Of a stretch of 64,000 nucleotides of DNA, positions 31,432 through 43,560 are shown one piece after another. The notes beneath the pieces are model-generated. The model had not been told where the DNA came from and ran no database searches. It saw nothing but the letters and a program-made list of their open reading frames with translations. The stretch covers positions 177,755,041 through 177,819,040 of the forward strand of contig CM060846.1 of the NCBI GenBank assembly GCA_030762175.1, written 5' to 3'. This DNA is from Metallyticus violacea. Lineage: Eukaryota > Arthropoda > Insecta > Mantodea > Metallyticidae. The number at the start of each line of letters is the position of its first letter. Position 1 is the stretch's first letter. The position numbers and the translations under genes were made by a program.

Positions 31432-32091
31432 CCAAGGGTGCAAAAATGTATACACACTTTCACAGTAGATATCTATTTAATATATTTCATTGTACCAAAA
31501 AACAACAGTAATTGCAGTATGATGTTCTGTAAACAGATATGACTCACATACATTATGATAGCGTTGCTACGAGACAGGTAAATCAACACTGAACAAATGA
31601 AGCTAAGATTATCGTATGAAGTTCTGTAAAGATTAGGTTATGCTAGCCTTGCTATAACAAAGAGGAGCCAAGATTATCGTTTGAACAGTGGAAAGAAATT
31701 TTGAAGTGGTATTGGAAAACCGAGAATGTTGTTGAAGTTCAAATACAATGGAAACATGTGTACAGAAGAGATTTTCCGTTGGACTTCTATGAGGAATTTA
31801 AGGATGTTGTTTGTATATCTTAGAAAAACAGCACACTGGCAGAACTTCGGGAAGAAATTGAAACGGCATGTGCTGAGATCGCTGAGTACACTTTCGCAAA
31901 CGTTGTTCATTCAGTAGTTCAACGTACTCAGAAGTGTATCGACGACTATGGTGCGCATTTTGAACAACTGTTGTAACTGTAAAGGCCTAGGATGATACGT
32001 GTTCATCCTTTTCTGTTTATGTGAATTCAGTTTTGTTATGTTAACACATTTTTTCTTTGCTTGAAGTGTGTATACATGTTGGCACTCTCTG
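31432..32091 (+). mobile_element. IS630/Tc1/mariner-type element, 660-bp deletion derivative
   Basis: Termini CCAAGGGTGCAAAAATGTAT (left) and CAGAGAGTGCCAACATGTAT (right, complement) continue into ACACACTT in both, giving inverted repeats of roughly 28 bp with a handful of mismatches. TA flanks both ends (31430-31431 and 32092-32093). Inside is a 101-codon fusion of the first and last parts of a transposase. This is a snapshot of how a MITE forms: both TIRs and both coding ends are kept and the middle is gone. Confidence 0.85.
31671..31976 (+). pseudogene. IS630-like transposase: N-terminal and C-terminal ends fused by deletion
   Basis: In one frame the sequence reads RLSFEQWKEILKWYWKTENV (31671 on), typical of the N-terminal helix-turn-helix region of an insect IS630-like transposase. 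A TAG follows at 31821, then STLAELREEIETACAEI and VVQRTQKCIDDYGAHFEQLL (about 31830-31973) and TAA at 31974. The second part is the characteristic C-terminal tail of these transposases. The catalytic DDE/D core is completely absent, so about two thirds of a typical 330-350 residue protein has been lost. The shorter open frame at 31726-31917 is in another register and is spurious. Confidence 0.8.
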
Positions 32092-32093
32092 TA

Positions 32094-32096
<3 letters not shown>

Positions 32097-32138
<42 letters not shown>
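32097..32138. repeat. (TA)n microsatellite
   Basis: About 20 TA units begin 4 bp outside the right TA target duplication of the IS630-like element. The run may have grown from, or been the target for, that insertion. Confidence 0.95.
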
Positions 32139-32140
<2 letters not shown>

Positions 32141-32599
32141 TAGAAATTTATGGAATATCGAGAACATTACATGATTTAAAAAGTCAATAAAAGAGGAGAA
32201 CTGTGAAAAAGTGCTGGCATTCAATCATTCTATGTTATACTCAACAGCACAGAAACGGTGCAAATAATTATAAAAGTCACCTTCTGCATAATATGACAGG
32301 CAAAATTATCGAGTAAAACAGAGCGGCGAAGGGAAAACTCGTCATTGTGCATAGCATATTGAATAAGTGACGAAAACTATTTTTTAAATGACACTATATA
32401 ATCTCAAGGGAATCGCAGCCGAAAGTCAACACCGTGCTTTATTCGTAGGTTTTGGAATGGTTGGAAGCATGGTAGAAAGAATGTGAAGGACTACACATTA
32501 TCGAAAACTATATAACGCTTTCTCCCAGCAAAAATAAAGAAGCTGTCCCATAGGACGTCATTTTTGTCGAAATCATTTTCATGCCAAGGCTTTTTTTAA

Positions 32600-32815
32600 A
32601 TAATGTTTAACACCTGTTTTTCTGAGAGAAAATTATAAATTGTGAAAGAAATTTTGGAAAGGAGACGTTCCACGCATTAGTTTAGAGTACTTTGCCGGAA
32701 TTTGCAATTTACGAGGGTTGAAGAAAATATTGAAAAAATCTCAGTTAAGAGCGGTCCTGGCTGGGTTCAAACCATAGACTTTCCATTCACGAGTTCACAA
32801 CATTACGATCTCAGA
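32600..32815 (-). mobile_element. SINE A, diverged copy
   Basis: On the minus strand it shows GATCGTAATGTTGTGAACTC, a B-box GGTTTGAACCC, the body TTCTTCAACCCTCGTAAATT and the 3' end ACAGGTGTTAAACATTA. It is the most diverged SINE A here. The nearly reversed order next to the copy at 33352 is probably coincidental. Confidence 0.6.
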
Positions 32816-33351
32816 CATACTTTGCTGGCACTGTGAATTATTTGCTCTTCCAAGTGTTTCACCAATCAAGCAAACTTCATAATCAGTGTGACAAAAGTAA
32901 AAAACACAGCCCATACGTTCATTCATTTCATGTGATCCAGGATTTCTTTTAACATTATCTGTCGTCCGTGTTCTAGAATGCCCTCCAAAGTTGATCAGAT
33001 AGAATGTAAACATTGAGTACATGATTGAGAAATAACAAGAGCGCTTAGATAACTCATTGTCAACAACATTCGAATGGTTTTGAGGAGTGGACCTCATTGA
33101 TTTCACGCATAATAGCCTAGAGCAAGTATTTAAACTGAATGGTGCATGGAACAAATGTTAACATCCTGAGAAACAAACACAGAGATGTTGTTTCCAATTC
33201 TGTAACCGACACATTGCTAGAATTTAAGTAGCACTTTTCATTAAAGTTATCAGAGTCCTTAGTATTATGGTATGAAAATATTTACTAATAACTACAAATT
33301 CAGTGATTCAGGTAAACGTTATATGTGATTTATATCACTTTACATAAATAT

Positions 33352-33635
33352 ACCGCCACGGGTGGCCGATGTCATTAAGGAATGGACTCGTGAACTGGAG
33401 GTCTGGGATTCGAATCCCGCCAAGACCGTCCCCCCTGACAGGTTTTTATTTTTCCAAGTTTTTCTCAGTCCTCATAAATGGCACATGCCGGGAAGGTACC
33501 TAAACTCAGGCCTGGAAGTTTCCTTTCTTAAAATAATGCTTTCCCAGTTTACCATTTCATTTCATGTATCATCAGTGTCCACCGCCTGTGGTGCCTCAGT
33601 AGTAAAAACGGGCGTTAAACCATACCCAAAAAACA
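33352..33635 (+). mobile_element. SINE A, full-length, with target duplication
   Basis: The head GGGTGGCCGATGTCATTAAG, B-box GGATTCGAATCCCGCC, body GGCACATGCCGGGAAGGTAC and 3' end CACCGCCTGTGGTGCCTCAG plus AAAAACGGGCGTTAAAC match the family. The flanks share ATAAATAT (33344-33351 and 33636-33643). The 130-codon frame at 33362-33754 reads through it and is not a gene. Confidence 0.85.
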
Positions 33636-33643
33636 ATAAATAT

Positions 33644-35140
33644 TTCACTCATTCCTCATTATGGGTGAGATATTGTGAAAAAATGTTGAATTCATTATAT
33701 TTTAACGACATGACTAGCAAAATTATTTATAATTCACGAGCACTAAACTATTGATTTAGATTCCGTTCTGCGCACTTGTGATTCAGGAAAGTGCACACAA
33801 AATATTGCAATTTAATGTTTATAAGGAATTATATTTAGTTTAATGATTTATAGTCTTGCTGCTCAAAATGTGATTTTTCTTAATTAAGTATCTATGAACG
33901 TGTTGAATGAGCAACTTCGAAATGTTTTCACTTTATATAGCAGGGTCTGAAACAAGTTATTTGAGACAGAGAAGAATCTGGAGTCATAGATGCAAAATGT
34001 CGAAATTACCGGTTATTGAAGTAATTGCAATTTGGAGCTCAGAAATTCATACTAAAGCTAAATAGCATCAAAACTTTTTTTTTCCGGCTACCGAATAATC
34101 GAATTTAACCTTGTTAACAACCAAATAAGAGTGTTTTCACAAGCTTTAAAATAATCTGAAATTTTTCATGCACCTCATTGTTGTGCAAATAAGAATTCAG
34201 TTGTTACAAACAAAGACTTACCGGTACAAACAAACAATATAGCTGCTGTTCCAGTACCGAGCGGCAGCGTAGAAAGCCGAATGCCGCAATCTCGAACGGA
34301 AGAAGCGGGACTGGAGCCGCGATCAAAAACGAAAAAGACATAAAATTTTAATACTATAAATTTTGCACGTATGTTTTTACAGGAGTTAAACTTAATCTAA
34401 CCTAACCTAATGTAAAATTGGAACCTATGCGTTGTCCTCCCTAAAAAGTAACATTTACTCCATTAAGAACAGTGTAGACAAATTATGAAGATTCCAAGAG
34501 AAAAAAGTTGGCCCGTGAGGGATAGAACCCACAAACTTCTTATTCATAACGTTTTGGGGATATCCGTCATTTCTTTGGCCTGCGGTAAAAGGCACATATG
34601 TCAAAAATATTATTTTGTTAGGAGAAGCGTTTTTTTTTTAATTTACTCTAATCTGGATAATAGTACAATAATGTAGTACATTAGTGTTTATTAAATTATG
34701 CTCTCTTTCAATATGCATTTCAATAACTTTCCCTGTTTCAAAAACTAAAATACATAGCTGTTCTTCATCTAATGTAAAAAAAAAACATAAAACGATTTTT
34801 TTTATTTATGTGCCTTTTACCTGCAGTCAAAGAATTGTTTCATGTGCCTGCTGATTTTTAGCCAATATGTACAAATATAAGACCAAATAACTGGCTTAAT
34901 AAATTGCAAATTGAAGAAATGCAGAGCGGTTACCATTTTTCTGAACTGACCAATATGCCCCTGATTTATGCAAGAGATTGTGCTGTAAGAGCTGCTGAGA
35001 TCTACAAGGAAAATTTCCGTAATAGAAGTTATCCACATCATATGTATTGATTTGAGTGATTTCATAAACTTTTGCCTTAAATGGGATACTTTAAGGTGCA
35101 AGTAAAAGTAAAAGTCAGTGGCTTGCATATTCTTTTCACT
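33644..35140. other. AT-rich stretch without a recognised gene
   Basis: A GC-richer patch (34245-34330) and a degenerate B-box-like GGTTCTATCCCTC on the minus strand (34503-34515) are the only notable items. Frames at 34485-34676 and 34817-35128 show no domains. Confidence 0.45.
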
Positions 35141-35149
35141 TTAAGCCCT

Positions 35150-35446
35150 GTCGGTCCTGGTTATATAGCGGTAACCATACTTGCCTCCTAAACCCAAGAT
35201 CGTGGGTTCGATCCCGGTCAGAATTGATGGATTTTTCCGGGCGTAAAAATCTTAAGTATGGCTTCCTTCGGAAAGAATAGCAAGCCCGTGGGTCCCATAA
35301 TATAGATTTACGGGACGAAAAACAACCTCAAGTCTGAAATAAGAGACCTCTGAGCAAAATTTATGTCATTTCACGCCCTGATTTGAATGGGACGCTGATG
35401 ACCTGAAATGTTAAAGAGCGTCCGTAAATTAACCGAATAAAAAAAA
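35150..35446 (+). mobile_element. SINE B, full-length reference copy (297 bp), with target duplication
   Basis: It starts GTCGGTCCTGG, with TAGCGGTAACCATACTTGCC as tRNA-like A-box region and GTGGGTTCGATCCCGGTCAG as B-box. The body holds GATGGATTTTTCCGGGCG and GGCTTCCTTCGGAAAG, and it ends GGGACGCTGATGACCTG...ATTAACCGAATAAAAAAAA. The flanks are a perfect 9-bp duplication TTAAGCCCT (35141-35149 and 35447-35455). The A-rich 3' end fits LINE-machinery retroposition. Confidence 0.92.
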
Positions 35447-35455
35447 TTAAGCCCT

Positions 35456-38400
35456 AACATATCAGTTTGGAACCTTTGACCCCTAGGTTCCCTAAAATCA
35501 TTTGCTTGTTTAACAAAAGAGCCCCTCTTTTGTCTATCGGAATTGCTCGATTGTTATGAAAATCTATTACTCGGCTATTTTGCAGCTACTGATTGCAGTG
35601 AAAACAGTCATTCGGTTCGGAAATAGATACATAGATTACGTTTGCGCGCAGCTTCAGTAGTGCAATACATCTTACTTGCAGTGACGTTCCAGGTGGAGGG
35701 TGAAAGTCATTTAGTGCGTGTCATTATTTGTTTTATTTCTTCGCAGCTGATTACAAAGTGAGTTGAGTTTGTTCACATAAAACAATTTAGTTTGTTACTC
35801 ATCGAGGAATGCAGGAAATGAATGAAATAAGTAATATATATTTTCTGCGCAAAGCAATAAACTAAGGAGTGATATTTCTTTTATTTGCAGGACATATAAA
35901 ACAAATTAACCGAATTATTGCCATGTCTGTTTTAAAATGCGAGGTTTGAACATTTTTCGGTGAAATAGTGGGGACTTTGGGATTTATTTATTTATTTGAA
36001 TGGTGTTTAACGCCCGTTTTTACTACTGATGCACCACAGGCGGTTGGGAATTACCAAGATATTATTTGAGCTAATATGTGATAAATTTGAAAGTGGGATT
36101 TTAGTATCTTTGACCAGAACACTAGACATTGATAGTGGCTCTAAGTGAGGAAATTGTACGTGAAAACGAACGTGAGGAAGGTCCGTTAACGAGTGTATGT
36201 GAAATATCTTACCCCGAAAAAATTAGAAGTACCAAGTTTACAGATAATATAATTAATAAATATAAGAGGATTCATGAATATTGTTAATATTTGAGAGTAA
36301 CAAAAACTAAACATTTCCTAAAGTCTGCAGTAAAGAAGTTCAAACGCAGCATAATAATTGCCCATAACCTATTGGTTATTTTGAAAAAAAAAATTCTTGA
36401 CCACGGTGTTAGTAATAAAAAAAGGAAGTATTTAATTCGTTTAAAGAGCATAGGGAATGGCGTTTCACTTTTCATGACTCCCATCTGAAAAGTTGTTTCC
36501 TTACTGCTGGGAATAATTATAGTTTCGCCTTTTTTGCTTCAAAATCGTTCCTGCTGCGTTTTAAAAAATAACAGCCCTTTAGTTCAAGAAAAATAACAAA
36601 ATATATTTCCAAGAGATATAGAGGATACAAGAAATGTGTTGCTCACGGCGGAAGGATTTGTACTTGAAGTAAACACCTTAATTAAAGACGAACACCACGG
36701 TGCCAACAACATATCAGTCAAGATTTGAGTACGAAATGACTAGTGGATGCAGTTGCTCTCTGGTATCCTTCTGCATTCATACACTAGTCAGAACCACAAG
36801 ACATCGACTGTGATTCTTAGTATATCTATTTTCAGGAACAAGGAGAGAATTCGGCTTAAAGTTAAACAAGCAATATAACGACAAACGCCATTTAATGATG
36901 TTGTTGATGCTCTAGATCTTCCGATAAATAAACTTGAAACATCCCCAAATGCTGGCTGGCATTCCAGATGGAAACGAACATACTTTATTATTGTTGACTC
37001 TTGAACTGGAAATACGACGATGAAATATTTACCGATGGGGTAAGGAATAAAACATAAATAAATGTCAAATCAGTTCGCACAGAATAATTCCTCAAAAATT
37101 GCAACATACATACAAGTTTTATATGTTTATTTTTTCAGGCAGTATAAATTTGCAATTTGTAGATTCGAAGGTTGCTTCAGGAATAAAGTAATTACCCACG
37201 GATCAGATGAGAAGTTGTGTCAGAATATTCAAAATGAAACTACATTCAGTTGTTTACAACCAGTTGTGCTCGAATAATTTTCAAAAAATGATCACATACG
37301 CCTAGCGGAAATGTGGTTACGTGAGGGAAGAACAAATGACGAAATTCAGTGGTTCTAAAAACAATATTGCTAATAAAAATTATTTCAATATTGGACAGTA
37401 TGACGATGCAGTTATAACATGGTGCTGTTATTGTTCAAAAATCTATGTTCACAACATTTTGTTATCACACCTCATTACAAGAGATGAAGACTTTCAAAAT
37501 ACAAGTGGTCGAGCATTGACATTCATCAATGCATTATTTTATCATCTAATTAGGCAACAGTCTACATAATAACAGAGCTGACCTGTCCGGAGTAATGGAG
37601 TATTTTGTATTTTATAAAGATAAAACAAAAAAGCGAATACGCCTTTAAGGAAAACAACCTTTTCTTCATAAACCACTGAGCGCCGAGCAGGCGAAAGCCA
37701 CGCTGTGTCGCTACAGGCCTGCGTGCAAAAATGGTGCTATATCCCATATTTGACGATGTTAATAACTAACATTGTACATTTTCCTAAACAATTGACTGCA
37801 ACTGCTGCATTTAGCAGTCTCAATTTCCCCAATAACAAATTTTTATAACAACTGAGCGATTTCAATAAAACCATCTTTCTAGTAAGACCCCTCTACATAG
37901 AGTGCAAATATTTAGGTGTTTTTCTTTAACATTCTGAATGTGTACACTTCTATACCAGGTTAATACATTTCAACGAGGTTGCAATTTTAAGTAAATTGCA
38001 AATCTGTACACCACTGTTGTTAGACCTAGGAGCAAACATTGCTTTGTTTGTGCCTGAAAGCTATTACTGTGTCTTCACATATCCGGAGATGGAATGGCGA
38101 TTTACGGAGTATTTCACTATTTTGTCTATCTCACAAAAATGATTGCTTGCGGCTGAAGCAACACCCACCCTGCTTTCTGCAACTTACAAAACGCACGTCC
38201 TGTAATTTTAAGTATCATTTGTTGCTTTCATAGCGTTATATTTCATATTTATTATATGACAGTTATTTTCTCAGTTAACAATGGTGTAATATTTATAAAA
38301 ATATCTAGAACGTACATCTCATTCTCGTGTTCCAAAAAATTTCACATTAATAACTTAACAGCATTTTAGAATATTCCGTTTGCAACACAAACATTTCAGT

Positions 38401-41400
38401 GAAAATTCAATAACTTAAATTCTTTCGTTCAGTTAACAGAGAAACATCTCAGCGTAATTTTAAACTCCGAACACTTTTCGAAAGTAGATACAATAAAAAA
38501 GCTCTAGCAAATACCTTGCCTGAGAAATGTTTGCGCAAAAAAACTACCGGTGAATAAAACCAAATTTAACAAAGATATTTTCATTTTTACATGAGATGAC
38601 TAGAAAAAAACATAATTTTAAATATAAGCATTTCTCTAGTAGTAACTATAGCAACAAGGGAGTCAAAGGTTCAGAATTTCCAGCAGCCACAAACGTTAAT
38701 GGTTTTAGCATACATTTGGCGTGATTTTAAAGCAATTTATTTTTCTACTTTTACGCCACCAGATTTTTATTACTTCCCTATAAATTTCGTGCACGGAAGT
38801 GCTATAGCTGTCATTAGGTGAAATCCGGAAGAAAAAGTCCACCTATTTATATACAACTTGTCGACTTAGAATGGAGTATTCGATGAACACAAAAGGAATT
38901 CTTTATTTAAAACGCTGCACCATGCATATTAACAATTTATAACTCCCAAAAGTCAGCAGAAGACCAAAGAGAAAGTTAAAATGGAGTGATCTTAATGGAA
39001 CAAGTTGTTATCATTATGTGACCCCAATCTGGGTTCAGTGACTGGAATATCTTAGTAAAATTCAATTTGCTGATAGCGCTGCCGTATTGCGACTAGTTTT
39101 TGTGAAAATGTTTGGAAGGGTTGAGTTTCATTATTATCTTTAGGTTGTTAATTTGAAAGTAATACAAGAAAAAAGCAATCTAGACTTTGAAAGAGTGGCA
39201 ATTAGATCTTAACCTAATAATTCATCTTGTTTTTGTTAGACAAATTGAGATTAATGCATAATAAATGCGATTTTTTTCACACAGAAGACCTGTTGACTTG
39301 TGGTTCTGAATAAAAATCTTATTCTGATTCTTAGCCTAACACGGTTTTTGTTAACAAATCATTTTGATGTAAATTAATCCAAATAGCATATTTACTGTTA
39401 AACAGGGAAAAGGCATTGAATAGTTTCTTAAGGATAAAATATTGAGGTCTCCAGAGTATACAAACTAAGATTAGGGAGTGGGGGATTCATGATTTTATTC
39501 CGATAGGGTGCGGTAGCTCAGATAGAAGAGCATCGGCAAGACAAATTCCGTGGCATTATACCTGGCCTAACCTTCAAATTCTCTTGTCTAATTATGATTT
39601 CAAATAGGACTAATATTTTGCATTACATAACAAAGAACTTCTCTACAACTTACAACTGGTAAGCAAAGGGTGCTTTACTCCTGTATTGTGTGGTTTAGCA
39701 CTAAATTAATTCAATGAAGAGTATATACTTTTATTTATACCATGTGTAAAGTTTGAAATAACAGTGTTTATAACCAGAGGTGTTTGGTTTTTAATCCCTC
39801 AATGGATACACCGTTGTACATTAAAGTCAGTAAAAACAATATGTGTTAAACCTGTGCTTAATGGTTGTAGTGACAACTTTTATGTAATATAGATCTAAAA
39901 TGATAAAATATGTTAAGGAATATGTATAAAATAAAAAATAATGATTAGTATATTTTTCCAAACACTATTTACATTTTAAACATTAAAGAATGGAAGAGAT
40001 AGCTGTTTGTAGTAACTTGGTTCTTAAAGCTGCATATGCTGCAATAAGCAAGTTGATCTACTTCTTAATATGTGTTTTCTTCATCTCCAATACGCATACT
40101 GTGTTCCATCTGATTCCAGAATGATAGATTAAGTTCATACGTAATTGGTTAAACGAATTGATTAAACAATCAAATGATTTTTAATCTACAGAACAAATTT
40201 TAAAAAAAGTCAATGGTGAGAAAAAGAGCAGCTTTGTGAAGTCTGTTCAGCAAAGATCTGTTATCATAGGTAGTATAAGCTGTGACTAACAGGTCATTAA
40301 TGTAAAACTTGTTTCTTCGTCTTCTTGCTTTAGAAACCTAAAAGGAGTAATATTGTATGTATCACTACAAACAAATTATCCTTAGTAAATACATTTTTCT
40401 TTGACAATCGACCTAGGCCACTATTTATTTTCAAGAACTATGTGAAGTTGTAAGCATCGTGTTTGTAGTAATATACCACTGAAAGGTATTTGGAAAGTTG
40501 GAGTAATTGTAAGAGCGTGAGTTGAGAATTTGCTTTCAAAGCTTGTGCGTGATATTTACTTTTCAGAGGTCACTATATTCAGTCTGCTATACTTGATTAT
40601 ATGAACTTTAATTACAGCATGAATTGGAAAAATTGAAGTTGACAGAAGTTTTAGTTTTAGATTTAGACTACAAATTCACTTTTCACGCTGTATTTACTTG
40701 CACTAGGGTTACTGTTTCAGTTCATCTCCTCAATCTATATACTTGAACTGAATTGTTAGGAACGGAGGGGATATTTTTATACTTCAACCTTGTTCAAGGG
40801 CTACCATTTGTGCCTAAGCTCCAAGTGTGGGCACTTCCGGGAAGAAGGAACTATATGAGGGAGTCACCGTGCAACCAGGATCTACGGACGTCAGACGGAC
40901 TCCCTAATATTGTTTCCAGATAAAATGAACAATTGCTTTGAAACATTTAAGCGGCAAATAGCTATTATATGACCGAAAGAGCAAAGGACCACTGTGGAGG
41001 ACGATCATAGGAGTTTTCATTGTGAAATATATGACACAGTAGCTTTGTGTTATTGTCAGCATTATCAGTTTTAGAGTTTCTAGATTGTTCTAATATCCCA
41101 CAATTTTCTCGAAACTTTCCGGAACTGGAATTCTTTCAGCTACAAAACGGGAAATGTTTTAAAACGCGCCGAGGAGAAATTTTCTTTAACATCTGTTGAA
41201 ATGAATAACAGTGGAAGTAATCGCCAAGAATGGGGAGTGTGACGAAACGTGACAGTATGAAACCTCCGCCAAAAATATTTCTTTCACCTCGCAGTGGAAT
41301 TGAAGTGAAAAATGGTATTTGTGAATCTTTGCTAGTAATTGGATATATCATTTGACGGAAATTAAACTGTTCCTTCGTAAATTCAGATTATGAGTTGAGC

Positions 41401-42410
41401 TAAACAATCCTTTGATAGACAGTCAAAAATCAAAGCAATAATTTACTTATTGGAACTTGGGATGCAATATTGCACAATGAAATATAAATGTTAAAGAATG
41501 AACGGAGAAAAATTAATATACCTGCTCCTGACCTATTCATAGCTATATGATAAATGTAATAAAATTACTGCAATATACAAGCCCGTGATAATGCTTCGGA
41601 TGAAATATGAAAATTAAAAAGCTTGAGAAATTCACCATGCTTGTTAAAGTATCATGAACTCGGTACTTTCGTTTCAACTTTGGGATACTCCATCATTATC
41701 ATTTTTTCGTTTTCTGTTAACTGTTGTTTGTTTATTCTTTCCACGCCTCTATAAACGCACTTTACAATTTTGATGCTGTCCATTTTCTGACACCATGAGT
41801 ATGCTTCAGTTCCGCGTTCCATTCTGTTTGGTCCTATACGGTTCTATTTCATGGAAACAAAAGACGGCGTTTCGCCTCGATTCAATTCAGCTCCACTAAG
41901 TGCTAGCGGGTCCTTAGGCTGAAGGCTGAACCATGGACTCTATGTGACGTGAGCATTTCAACGGAAAGAGTTTAGGAGATATTCATCTGTTTTTAGTTTT
42001 CAGATGAGCCCCACAGCGGAACACAAAAAGTTAATAATTTTTGGGTTTTAATTAAAGCATTCCTTTAACAATATCATTAGTTGACCGTTCGTTATCGGAT
42101 TTGAAAAAAAAATAATTCCAGAGAAATTCACTAGGACAAGAATGTCTCTCTGCATTATCTATGATGTCAGTAAAAAGAAGATATACTCACGGAGATGAAA
42201 GTCAATCTTTGATATGATCACAGAATAGTTCTGCAAATACACGAAAAAAGGTAGGATTTTCCTTCAAACAATAGATGAGCGTTCTTCTTTGAATAGATAA
42301 TCTTGACAACGTTTTTATTGCATAATGTTGTTTTTACTGATGTATCACTCTCTCTTAGTCATTTTAAGGGTATTTTTTTTAAAAAAAATATTTTTAATAA
42401 AATTTGTGTC
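35456..42410. other. About 7 kb of AT-rich DNA with one SINE A end and no recognised gene
   Basis: The 3' end of SINE A in minus orientation is at about 35990-36052 (GTTTAACGCCCGTTTTTACT and CACCACAGGCGG). Frames at 36284-36488 occur on both strands and cancel each other as evidence. Around 36290-37600 there are several moderate frames (36291, 37062, 37321) that might be remnants of an old element, but I could not recognise a family. A tRNA-like GGTAGCTCAGATAGAAGAGC is at about 39511 without a B-box. Nothing else was identified to 42410. Confidence 0.4.
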
Positions 42411-42501
42411 TTAAGACATACTTAGAGCATACCAAGGGTTCTCGCACTTCGTAAGAAATAACAAGATATAAGAGCTTTTTTTCAACATAGTCACCTTGTA
42501 A

Positions 42502-42544
<43 letters not shown>

Positions 42545-43560
42545 AAGCACTTTCCAACTTTTTAATACACTCAGAAAAATGAGCCTTGTCCAACTGTGAA
42601 AAATATGCATGTGCCTCAGCTTCAACCTCATTTGTCAAGTTAATCTTCGTCCACCCAGTCATTTCTTAATGTTTGGGAACAAAAAGAATTCTGAGAGTAT
42701 AATGGGGGAATATGGAGGATGTGGAAGCACTTGGAAGCGAAGGTCATGCAGTTTTGCAGCAACAATCCCAGATGTATGTGAAGGCGCATTATCGTGATGA
42801 AAGAAAACTTGCTTTTTCTCAAGGTGTGAACGTTTAGCCTGAATAGCATCCTTCAGTAGGTCCAGTAGTGAAGCATTACTCCTCCTAATGGTCTGTCCTT
42901 CTCGAGGTAGTCCACGAGCACCAAACCATGAGGATCCAGAAGAACGTGACTTTTCCTGTAGAGGGAACCGTTCTTTGTGCTTTCTTTGGTGCGTTTTCGC
43001 CTGTTGCCATCCACTGTATGAACTGCTCTTTTGTCTCTGGCAAGTGGTGATGAACCCATGTTTTATCTAACTTTATGAAACGTGCGAGAAACTCACTGGA
43101 ATTGCATTTAAACACGTCTAAACACTCTGGCAAAAAGTTCATTGGAGTGCGTTTTTGTCCATTGTTAACAAACGGAAAGCTTTCTCACATGCACAACTTC
43201 CTGTAAAATATAATGTACAGTATTTGCAATGCCAGTCAACTCGCATACCTTCAATCGGCGATCAATGAGTACGGCATTGTGAATTTCTGCTATAATCTCA
43301 TCGTTCGTAGCAGTTTAGGGACGCAATGTGTGCTCATCATCTTGAATGGATGTACGACCACGCTTATGTTCAGCAGCACACTTTTTAATCATCGAAAAAA
43401 ATTGAAAAAGCCTTTAATGTGGAATCTATCTCCTAATGTATTTCTGTTGAGGTTAAGCCCTTCAAAACGAAGTATTTATCCTATCTCGTATTTCAACTTT
43501 ATCCAATTTGCAGAAAACGTTAATGAGTCATGCGCGTCTAAACAGCGCGTCATCTAAAGG
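42411..43560 (-). pseudogene. mariner transposase, nearly full-length but frameshifted
   Basis: Read on the minus strand across frames, the parts appear in mariner order: DKVEIRD and LKGLTSTEIH (about 43500-43420), KKCAAEHKRGRTS (about 43390-43350), NDEIIAEIHNAVLIDRRLKV (about 43300-43235), HYILQEVVHVRKLS (about 43215-43165), SSEFLARFIKLDKTWVHHHL (43095-43030; the first catalytic Asp of the DETW motif is kept as DKTW), PETKEQFIQWMATGENAPKK, GLVLVDYLEKDRP, an FITIMRLHIHLG-type degraded second-Asp region, VEAEAHAYFSQLDKAHFSEC and IKKLESACT. After a TA microsatellite, GDYVEK completes the C-terminus (about 42498-42480). At least three frameshifts and several stops disable it. TIRs could not be aligned convincingly, so element ends are approximate. 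Confidence 0.85.
42506..42540. repeat. (TA)n microsatellite inside the mariner coding region
   Basis: About 17 TA units separate the codons for IKKLESACT from those for GDYVEK near the transposase C-terminus. In related transposases only a few residues lie between these motifs, so the run has expanded within former coding sequence. Confidence 0.9.

Noticed and set aside
32795..33154. 119-codon minus-strand frame
   Set aside because: It starts downstream of SINE A copies and shows no recognisable domain; likely chance.
33362..33754. 130-codon plus-strand frame
   Set aside because: The first two thirds are SINE A sequence, whose tRNA-like head explains the open frame.
34390..34412. AACCTAACCTAA resembling the insect telomere repeat
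   Set aside because: Only two units; no array, so not telomeric DNA.
36284..37569. Cluster of moderate frames that might be an old transposon
   Set aside because: Frames at 36284-36488 exist on both strands, and none of the translations matches a family I can identify.
39505..39575. tRNA-like GGTAGCTCAGATAGAAGAGC
   Set aside because: A-box similarity only; no B-box at the right distance and no acceptor stem, so neither a tRNA gene nor a definable SINE.
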